Below are positions 58,075 through 64,000 of a stretch of 64,000 nucleotides of DNA, piece after piece. A program made the translations under genes and the position numbers. The DNA comes from Roseovarius faecimaris (GTDB taxonomy: Bacteria > Pseudomonadota > Alphaproteobacteria > Rhodobacterales > Rhodobacteraceae): NCBI RefSeq assembly GCF_009762325.1, contig NZ_CP034348.1, positions 2,796,501-2,860,500 on the forward strand, read 5' to 3'. The notes under the pieces were generated by a model. The model saw nothing but the letters and a program-made list of their open reading frames with translations, ran no database searches and was not told the DNA's origin. Positions within the stretch are counted from its first letter, which is position 1. Each line of letters opens with the position of its first letter.

Positions 58075-59457
58075 ATGGCTCAGGTGTTGAAATGCATTTC
58101 TCCGATTGACGGCTCGGTCTTTGCCGAGCGCGAGGTGCTGAGCCGGGACGCGGCGCAGGCCGTGGCCGACAAGGCGCGGGCAGCACAGGTCGGCTGGGCC
58201 GCGCGGCCGCTGGCAGAGCGGATCGAGCTCGTGCTTGCCGGAGTGGCCGCCGTGGGTGCGATGAATGACGAGGTGGTGCCCGAGCTCGCACATATGATGG
58301 GGCGTCCCATCCGTTATGGCGGAGAGTTTGGCGGCTTCGAGGAGCGCGCCACCCATATGGCGAAGATCGCTGAGGACGCGCTGGCGGATATCGCCGTGGG
58401 CGAGGATGCGACCTTCAAACGATATATCAAACGCGTTCCGCACGGGGTGGTGTTTGTCGTGGCGCCCTGGAACTACCCTTACATGACCGCGATCAACACA
58501 GTGGCCCCGGCGCTGATCGCCGGGAACACGGTGGTTCTGAAACACGCCACGCAGACGCTTCTGGTCGGGGAGCGCATGGCGCGCGCTTTCCATTCTGCTG
58601 GCGTGCCGGAAGAGGTGTTTCAGAACGTGTTCCTGGATCATGACACCACGTCGGCCCTGATCGCGGGACGCGCCTTTGACTTTGTCAATTTCACCGGCTC
58701 GGTGGGGGGCGGCCAGGCGATGGAGCGCGCGGCGGCAGGCACGTTCACCGGCCTTGGGCTGGAGCTTGGCGGCAAGGATCCGGGCTATGTGATGGAGGAT
58801 GCCGATCTCGACGCGGCCGTGGACACTCTGATTGACGGGGCGATGTTCAATTCCGGGCAATGCTGCTGCGGCATCGAGCGGATTTACGTTGCCGAGAGCC
58901 TTTTCGACAGCTTTGTGGAGAAAGCCGTGGCGATCGTGAAGGGCTACAAGCTGGGCAATCCGCTGAACCCCGAGACCACACTGGGCCCGATGGCCAATGT
59001 GCGCTTTGCCGATGAGGTGCGCGCGCAGGTGAGCGAAGCGCTGGCCGATGGGGCGACGGCGCATATCGAGACCTTTGCCGAGGATGATGGCGGCGCTTAT
59101 CTCAGCCCGCAAATTCTGACCAATGTGACCCATGACATGCGGGTGATGCGCGACGAAAGCTTTGGCCCTGTCGTGGGCATCATGCCGGTCAAGGATGACG
59201 ACGAAGCCGTGGCGCTGATGAATGACAGCCAGTTCGGCCTGACCGCGAGCCTCTGGACGCGCGACCTTGACCGTGCCGCTGCCGTGGGCGACCGGATCGA
59301 AACCGGCACCGTGTTCATGAACCGGGCCGATTACCTTGACCCGGGCCTGTGCTGGACCGGATGCAAGGATACCGGACGCGGCGGCGGGCTCTCGGTTATC
59401 GGTTATCACAATCTTACACGTCCCAAATCCTACCATATGAAAAAGGTGACATCATGA
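58075..59457 (+). CDS. NAD(P)-dependent aldehyde dehydrogenase
   Basis: 460 aa from MAQVLKCISPIDG with AGGA upstream. Catalytic Cys264 in FNSGQCCCG and general base Glu230 in LGLELGGKDPG; NAD-fold motif PWNYPYM and FTGSVGGG. It probably oxidises the aldehyde made by the iron ADH encoded next. The stop overlaps the ADH start (ATGA). Substrate from context: gamma-glutamyl amino aldehyde (inference). Confidence 0.94.
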   Translation: MAQVLKCISPIDGSVFAEREVLSRDAAQAVADKARAAQVGWAARPLAERIELVLAGVAAVGAMNDEVVPELAHMMGRPIRYGGEFGGFEERATHMAKIAEDALADIAVGEDATFKRYIKRVPHGVVFVVAPWNYPYMTAINTVAPALIAGNTVVLKHATQTLLVGERMARAFHSAGVPEEVFQNVFLDHDTTSALIAGRAFDFVNFTGSVGGGQAMERAAAGTFTGLGLELGGKDPGYVMEDADLDAAVDTLIDGAMFNSGQCCCGIERIYVAESLFDSFVEKAVAIVKGYKLGNPLNPETTLGPMANVRFADEVRAQVSEALADGATAHIETFAEDDGGAYLSPQILTNVTHDMRVMRDESFGPVVGIMPVKDDDEAVALMNDSQFGLTASLWTRDLDRAAAVGDRIETGTVFMNRADYLDPGLCWTGCKDTGRGGGLSVIGYHNLTRPKSYHMKKVTS

Positions 59458-60599
59458 GCCTGACAGGAAACTGGTCCTACCCGACCGCCATCAAATTCGG
59501 CGCAGGGCGCATTGCCGAACTGCCCGCCGCCTGTGCGCAGGCGGGCATCACCCGGCCCTTGCTGGTCACCGACAAGGGGCTCGCCGACTTGCCGGTGACC
59601 CAGGGCACGCTCGACATTCTCGACGCCGCGGGCTTTGGCCGCGCGATGTTCGCAGAGGTCGACCCGAACCCGAACGAACAAAACCTCGACGCGGGGATAC
59701 GCGCCTACAAGGAAGGCGGACATGACGGGGTGATCGCCTTTGGTGGCGGCTCGGGGCTCGATCTGGGCAAGATGGTGGCCTTCATGGCCGGGCAAACGCG
59801 GCCCGTCTGGGATTTTGAGGATATCGGCGATTGGTGGACACGCGCGGATGCCGATGCGATTGCCCCGATCATTGCCGTGCCCACAACGGCGGGCACAGGT
59901 TCGGAAGTGGGGCGCGCGAGCGTGATCACCGACAGTGTGAGCCATGTGAAGAAGATCATCTTTCACCCCAAGGTGCTGCCCACCGTGGTGATTTGTGACC
60001 CGGAACTGACCGTTGGCATGCCCAAGTTCATCACGGCGGGGACGGGGCTTGATGCCTTTGCCCATTGTGTCGAGGCCTATTCCAGCCCGCATTACCACCC
60101 GATGAGCCAGGGGATCGCCCTGGAGGGTATGCGGCTCGTGGTCGAGAACCTGCCCCGTGCTTACAAGGACGGCACCGATATCGAAGCGCGGGCCAACATG
60201 ATGTCCGCCGCCGCAATGGGCGCAACCGCCTTTCAGAAGGGTCTTGGCGCCATTCATGCCATGAGCCATCCGATCGGCGCGCATTTCAACACCCATCACG
60301 GCACCACGAACGCGGTCTGCATGCCGGCCGTTCTGGCCTTTAATGCGCCCGCCATCGCCGACCGGTTCGATCAGGCGGCGTCCTATATCGGCGTGAAGGG
60401 CGGGTTTGACGGGTTCCGTAAGTTTGTCGACGAGTTCAACGACTCCCTTGGCATCCCGAAACGGCTCAGCGATCTCGGGGTGACAGAGGACAGCATTCCC
60501 GACCTGGTGAAAGGCGCCATCATCGACCCGAGCTGTGGCGGCAATCCGATTGCGCTCACAGAAGAAAATCTGGACGGGCTGTTCAGGGCCGCGCTCTGA
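59454..60599 (+). CDS. Iron-containing alcohol dehydrogenase
   Basis: 381 aa from MSLTGNWSYP, coupled to ALDH by an ATGA overlap. Group III ADH: GGGSGLDLGK (cofactor), PTTAGTGSEVG and the iron ligands Asp200, His204, His268 and His282 (FucO-like spacing; motifs DAFAHCVEAY, HAMSHPIGAHFNTHHG). It would oxidise an alcohol to the aldehyde used by the adjacent ALDH, or the reverse. Last gene of the TRAP operon. Confidence 0.94.
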   Translation: MSLTGNWSYPTAIKFGAGRIAELPAACAQAGITRPLLVTDKGLADLPVTQGTLDILDAAGFGRAMFAEVDPNPNEQNLDAGIRAYKEGGHDGVIAFGGGSGLDLGKMVAFMAGQTRPVWDFEDIGDWWTRADADAIAPIIAVPTTAGTGSEVGRASVITDSVSHVKKIIFHPKVLPTVVICDPELTVGMPKFITAGTGLDAFAHCVEAYSSPHYHPMSQGIALEGMRLVVENLPRAYKDGTDIEARANMMSAAAMGATAFQKGLGAIHAMSHPIGAHFNTHHGTTNAVCMPAVLAFNAPAIADRFDQAASYIGVKGGFDGFRKFVDEFNDSLGIPKRLSDLGVTEDSIPDLVKGAIIDPSCGGNPIALTEENLDGLFRAAL

Positions 60600-60602
60600 A
60601 CC

Positions 60603-60624
60603 GGGTGCGTGATATCACGCACCC
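60603..60624. terminator. 22-bp perfect palindrome between convergent genes
   Basis: A perfect palindrome with arms GGGTGCGTGAT / ATCACGCACCC lies 3 nt after the ADH stop and its last base is the last base of the convergent regulator gene's stop codon. No T run, so it is a probable bidirectional terminator or repeat. I recall similar GTGCGTGAT..ATCACGCACCC strings in other Rhodobacteraceae. Confidence 0.55.
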
Positions 60625-61571
60625 TACATCCGTCTCAGACCGGAAGGCGTAGCCCCGTAGTAGCGCTTCATCGCGCGGCTGAGTGCTGCGGGGCTTTCAT
60701 ACCCGTTGCGCAGCGCGATCTCGGCGATGCTGAGCGTACTGCCTTCCAGCATCTTGCGCGCCGAGGCAAGTCGCAAGTGGCGATAGACCGTGCCGGGCGG
60801 CGCACCAAGGCGGCTGCGATAGCGCCGGTCGAGCGTGCGCGGCTGGCACGAGAGGCGCCGTGAGAGATCATGGAGGCTGAGCGGGCGTTCCAGGTTCTCG
60901 CGCATCAAGGCGAGCGCCCGCCGCACCAGCGGATCCAGCACGGCGCCACGCTCCTGCGGGCTGTCCACCGGCGGATCGCCACGCATGAACAGCGCCTCGA
61001 CATCAAGCCGCGTGGCCAGCCCTGCATGATCGGCAATCAGGTCGAGCGTCAGATCAAGCGCGGACATCGCCCCGGCGCAGGTCATCACACGGCCATCGCG
61101 CACGACCCGGACGCGCTCGGCCTCGACCTCCAGAAACCGTTCGGTGAAGCTGTCCAGCAGGTCCCAATGCACCGTGGCGCGCCGGCCATTGAGCAACCCG
61201 GCGGAGGCAAGAAGCCACGGCCCGGCATCCATTCCGACCGTTACACGCGCCTTGCCCGTAGCCTGGCGCAGGGCGCGGCGGGTTTGCGGCGTGTCATGCA
61301 CGTCATGCGCATAGCTTGCCAGAACAAAGAGATAATCGCAGGAACTCAGGCCGCCCAGCCGTGCATGGGGAACCACCTGCATGGCGCTGGAGGACAGCAC
61401 GGGCGCACCGGTCTGGGTGAGGATATCCCATTCAAAGACACGCGCACGATTGAGCGTATTGGCGGCGCGCAAAGGCTCCAGGCAATTGGCCAGACACAGG
61501 TTGGAAAACTGATCGAAGATCAGGATGGCGATGCGCACGGGCGCGGTGGTCTCTTTTGTCCATTCCGGCAT
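60624..61571 (-). CDS. GlxA/CdhR-type AraC regulator with DJ-1-like N-terminal domain
   Basis: 315 aa from ATG 61571 (MPEWTKETT); a GTG 12 nt upstream is possible. Residues ~12-185 are the class I amidotransferase-like (DJ-1/PfpI) domain with FSNLCLANCLEPLRAANT and ALRQATGKARVTVGMDAGPWLLA; no Cys is seen at the usual nucleophile position, as is common in this regulatory branch. The C-terminal AraC DNA-binding domain has SLHDLSRRLSCQPRTLDRRYR and IAEIALRNGYESPAALSRAM. Divergent from the BKACE gene; CdhR of Pseudomonas, the carnitine-catabolism activator, has this architecture and placement. Confidence 0.9.
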   Translation of the reverse strand: MPEWTKETTAPVRIAILIFDQFSNLCLANCLEPLRAANTLNRARVFEWDILTQTGAPVLSSSAMQVVPHARLGGLSSCDYLFVLASYAHDVHDTPQTRRALRQATGKARVTVGMDAGPWLLASAGLLNGRRATVHWDLLDSFTERFLEVEAERVRVVRDGRVMTCAGAMSALDLTLDLIADHAGLATRLDVEALFMRGDPPVDSPQERGAVLDPLVRRALALMRENLERPLSLHDLSRRLSCQPRTLDRRYRSRLGAPPGTVYRHLRLASARKMLEGSTLSIAEIALRNGYESPAALSRAMKRYYGATPSGLRRM

Positions 61572-61607
61572 AATAATTGTCACTTACAGCAAACTCACGA
61601 CTCATAG

Positions 61608-61624
61608 CAGAGCGCTACGCTCTG
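61608..61624. promoter_or_regulatory. Inverted repeat CAGAGCG-CTA-CGCTCTG in the divergent promoter region
   Basis: A perfect 7-bp inverted repeat with a 3-nt spacer, 25 nt before the BKACE start and in the only intergenic space shared with the AraC-type regulator. A candidate operator, although AraC proteins normally use direct repeats, so a transcript hairpin is also possible. Confidence 0.35.
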
Positions 61625-61649
61625 GCAAACCACATTCCGGAGGATCGTT

Positions 61650-62561
61650 ATGCCGCTTGAAATGAATCGCGAGGTTTTCATCACCTGTGCCGTGACCGGC
61701 GGAGGCGGCACGCAGGACCGCAGCCCGCATGTGCCGCGCTCGCCCAAGCAGATCGCCGAGAGCGCGATTGCCGCGGCCAAGGCCGGGGCGGCGGTGGTGC
61801 ATTGCCATGTGCGCGACCCGGAAACGGGCGCACCGGCGCGTGATCCGAAGCTTTACCGCGAACTCACCGATCGCATTCGCGACGCCGAAACCGACGTGGT
61901 TCTGAACCTGACCGCCGGCATGGGAGGCGATGTGATCTTCGGCTCACCGGAATCCCCCCTGCCGCTCTCGAACAGCACCGACATGGTCGGGGCCACCGAA
62001 CGTGTGGCGCATGTGGCCGAATGCCTGCCCGAGATCTGCACGCTCGATTGCGGCACGATGAACTTCGCCGAGGCCGACTATGTGATGACCAACACGCCCG
62101 GCATGCTGACCGCCATGGGCCAGATGATGACCGATCTCGACGTGAAACCCGAGATCGAAGCCTTCGATACCGGCCATCTGTGGTACGCTAAGGAGCTGGT
62201 GAAAAACGGCGTGCTCAAAAGCCCCGCCCTGGTGCAGCTGTGCATGGGTGTGCCCTGGGGCGCGCCCGATGACCTCAACACCTTCATGGCCATGGTCAAC
62301 AACGTGCCGGACGACTGGACCTTTTCCGCCTTCGGGCTGGGCCGTCACCAGATGCCCTATGTGGCCGCTGCCGTTCTGGCCGGGGGTAACGTGCGCGTCG
62401 GGCTGGAAGACAACCTGATGCTCGACCGGGGCGTGCTGGCCGAGAACTGGCAATTGGTGGAACGCGCGGGCACGATCATCGAAAACCTCGGTGCACGTGT
62501 CATCGGCCCCGAGGAAGTCCGCGCCAAGCTTGGCCTGACGAAACGCGCGCCGGTGTCATGA
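61650..62561 (+). CDS. BKACE family beta-keto acid cleavage enzyme
   Basis: 303 aa with GGAGGATCGTT upstream. It has the BKACE zinc-site motif HCHVRDPETG (His51, His53), EVFITCAVTGGGG at the N-terminus, VVLNLTAGMGG, LDCGTMNF and a C-terminal LGRHQMPYVAAAVLAGGNVRVGLEDN. BKACE enzymes use acetyl-CoA to cleave beta-keto acids, e.g. 3-keto-5-aminohexanoate or 3-dehydrocarnitine. The divergent CdhR-like regulator favours dehydrocarnitine. Overlaps the next gene as ATGA. Confidence 0.92.
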   Translation: MPLEMNREVFITCAVTGGGGTQDRSPHVPRSPKQIAESAIAAAKAGAAVVHCHVRDPETGAPARDPKLYRELTDRIRDAETDVVLNLTAGMGGDVIFGSPESPLPLSNSTDMVGATERVAHVAECLPEICTLDCGTMNFAEADYVMTNTPGMLTAMGQMMTDLDVKPEIEAFDTGHLWYAKELVKNGVLKSPALVQLCMGVPWGAPDDLNTFMAMVNNVPDDWTFSAFGLGRHQMPYVAAAVLAGGNVRVGLEDNLMLDRGVLAENWQLVERAGTIIENLGARVIGPEEVRAKLGLTKRAPVS

Positions 62562-62893
62562 TCCGCACCGGAGCCGTCCTGTTCGCCGTGATGACCCTGG
62601 CCGCATGCCAGCCTGAACCGTTCGGGCGCAGCACGATCGAGCTGCGCGACGACCGGCGGCAATGCGAGGCTGAGGGCGGGCGGTTCGAGAGAGGCGGCCT
62701 CACCGGTGCGCTGATGTGTTTCCAAGAGACCCCTGATGCCGGGGCGGCCTGCACCAAAGGGACCGATTGCAGCGGTCTGTGCCTTGCAAATGCAGACGGC
62801 CCCGGCGGGGCGTGTTCCTCGGTCAGGCCGCTCTTTGGATGCCATGAGATGTTTGACGAACGCGGAGAGAAGGTAGTGATATGCATAGACTGA
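62558..62893 (+). CDS. Small Cys-rich lipoprotein
   Basis: 111 aa. A signal sequence ends in LAAC (Cys17), a lipobox. The mature part has 7 further Cys, including GAACTKGTDCSGLCLAN, so several disulphides are likely. Overlaps the BKACE gene by 4 nt. Function unknown; the periplasmic face of the envelope is the likely site. I know no assigned role for it in BKACE loci. Confidence 0.8.
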   Translation: MIRTGAVLFAVMTLAACQPEPFGRSTIELRDDRRQCEAEGGRFERGGLTGALMCFQETPDAGAACTKGTDCSGLCLANADGPGGACSSVRPLFGCHEMFDERGEKVVICID

Positions 62894-63237
62894 CATGCCT
62901 CACGGCCATGATCTGCCTCCCGGCGCTGGCCCAGGCTGCCCCCTGGCACGGCATCTGGAGCGCCGAGCCCGACTGGTGCGTCAACGCCGAGCGGATCGGC
63001 AGTGTGACCCCTGCCCCGATCCTGCTGAGCGCGTCCGAAATGCTGGGCTATGAAAACAGTTGCGATATCACCGCCGTGGACGAGGTCGACGGGCTGAGCG
63101 CCTGGCAAATCGACATAACCTGCCAATCCGAAGGCGATCTCTATGAAGAGCGCCGCCTGATCATGGTGGATGGCGACCGTATGTGGATGTGGTTCGGCGC
63201 GGACGAGCCGCTGCTCTTTACCCGGTGCCCCGCATGA
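62881..63237 (+). CDS. Small exported protein of unknown function (118 aa)
   Basis: The N-terminus is a signal peptide (CLTAMICLPALAQA, cleavage before APWHG). The mature ~98-aa domain has Trp-rich start HGIWSAEPDWC and 4 Cys. Overlaps the lipoprotein gene by 13 nt and the SDR by 4 nt. Together with the lipoprotein it forms a conserved-looking pair inserted in the catabolic operon; the function is not known. Confidence 0.8.
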   Translation: MHRLTCLTAMICLPALAQAAPWHGIWSAEPDWCVNAERIGSVTPAPILLSASEMLGYENSCDITAVDEVDGLSAWQIDITCQSEGDLYEERRLIMVDGDRMWMWFGADEPLLFTRCPA

Positions 63238-63998
63238 GCCGCCGGGTGCTGATCACCGGGGCGGGCTCGGGCATCGGGTTGACCCTTGCGCGCCGCTTTG
63301 CGGCCGAAGGCGATCGCGTTGCCCTGTGCGATGCCCGCGCCGACGCGATTGCGAAGGTGCAAGCCGAGCACCCGGATTTCCTTGCACGCCAGGCGGATGT
63401 GATCGACGAGGCGCAAATGGACGCGTTTCTGTCCGAGGTCGAGACCGAGTGGGGCGGCGTCGATGTCGTCTGTGCCAATGCAGGTACGGGCGGGCCCGCG
63501 GGCCGGATCGAGGATATGACCTATGACGACTGGAAAGACTGCGTCGCGGTCAACCTCTTCGGCACGTTCCTGACCTGCCGCTGGGCCGCACGCCTGATGC
63601 GCGCACAAGGTCATGGGCTGATCATTCTGACCACCTCCACCGCGGGCCTGTTCGGCTACCCGCTGCGCTCGCCCTATGCCACGGCCAAATGGGGCCTGGT
63701 GGGCCTGACCAAGACCTTAGCCGGTGAACTGGGATCGGCGGGCGTGCGCGTGAATGCCATTGCGCCGGGGGCCGTGGAAGGCGACCGGATGGAGCGGGTG
63801 CTGGCCAATGAAAGCGCCGCTTCGGGGCGGCCCATCGAGGAGCTGCGCCAGACCTATGTGAAGGGCGTCAGCCTCAAAACCTGGGTCAGCGCCGACGATC
63901 TGGCGGATATGGCGCTGTTTTTAGCCTCCTCCGCCGCATCCAAGATCTCGGGTCAGATCATGGCCGTCGACGGCCACACCGAAAGCCTGGTGCCATGA
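63234..63998 (+). CDS. Short-chain dehydrogenase/reductase
   Basis: 254 aa. Classical SDR: TGAGSGIG (NAD(P)-binding), NAG, Asn107, Ser135, and the active-site Tyr148/Lys152 in SPYATAKWGL. Substrate unknown; a hydroxy acid or hydroxy ester of the BKACE pathway is plausible. Overlaps the preceding gene as ATGA. Another ATG at 63995 (ATGAGC) overlaps its stop, so a further co-directional gene probably begins at the very end of the window. Confidence 0.93.
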   Translation: MSRRVLITGAGSGIGLTLARRFAAEGDRVALCDARADAIAKVQAEHPDFLARQADVIDEAQMDAFLSEVETEWGGVDVVCANAGTGGPAGRIEDMTYDDWKDCVAVNLFGTFLTCRWAARLMRAQGHGLIILTTSTAGLFGYPLRSPYATAKWGLVGLTKTLAGELGSAGVRVNAIAPGAVEGDRMERVLANESAASGRPIEELRQTYVKGVSLKTWVSADDLADMALFLASSAASKISGQIMAVDGHTESLVP

Positions 63999-64000
63999 GC

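Overview
The window reads as chromosome of an alphaproteobacterium of the Rhodobacteraceae (Roseobacter-type). Support: GC-rich coding; the chvI-chvG-hprK-rapZ-PTS IIA-HPr cluster divergent from pckA; alphaproteobacterial forms of L10, RpoB and RpoC; a DUF6473-like gene; a Hint-domain protein; TRAP, BMP-type ABC and BKACE catabolic genes. Genus is not assigned. No tRNA, rRNA, CRISPR array, transposase or integrase was seen.

Layout. (1) 1-10007, minus strand: a nine-gene, almost gapless operon of mostly unrecognised proteins that includes a subtilisin-like S8 peptidase, a trypsin-like peptidase, a TIG-like/trypco2-like protein and several all-beta or low-complexity proteins; it runs off the left edge. 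A SARP/BTAD-type regulator (10166-11020) sits upstream, and GTGAG direct repeats at 11- and 22-bp steps lie before the first gene. This is the best candidate for an undescribed system. (2) 11397-25724: a small membrane protein, then secE, nusG, rplK, rplA, rplJ, rplL, rpoB, rpoC, with a Hint-domain gene inserted on the opposite strand between nusG and rplK. (3) 25975-29692: etfBA, a frameshifted DUF6473-like gene and 3-hydroxybutyryl-CoA dehydrogenase. (4) 29700-37057: acyltransferase, HPr, PTS IIA, RapZ, short HprK, ChvG, ChvI, and divergent pckA with a tandem 14-bp operator-like repeat. (5) 37237-42752: tamA-tamB outer-membrane translocation genes.

(6) 42766-52699, minus strand: an RpiR regulator, then a BMP/ABC importer, a cytosine-deaminase-like amidohydrolase, glpD and glpK, closely packed. 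(7) 52790-60599, plus strand: N-formylglutamate amidohydrolase-like hydrolase, TRAP transporter (Q, M, P), glutamine-synthetase-like ligase, aldehyde dehydrogenase and iron alcohol dehydrogenase. Together these fit a gamma-glutamylated amine or amino-alcohol pathway. (8) 60624-63998: a GlxA/CdhR-type AraC regulator divergent from a BKACE enzyme, a lipoprotein, an exported small protein and an SDR, resembling a carnitine-type catabolic locus.

Non-coding signals include factor-independent terminators, an L10-type leader before rplJ, two copies of a two-hairpin intergenic repeat (rpoB-rpoC and before the GS-like gene), and several operator-like repeats. All family assignments were made by reading the translations; no database search was run.
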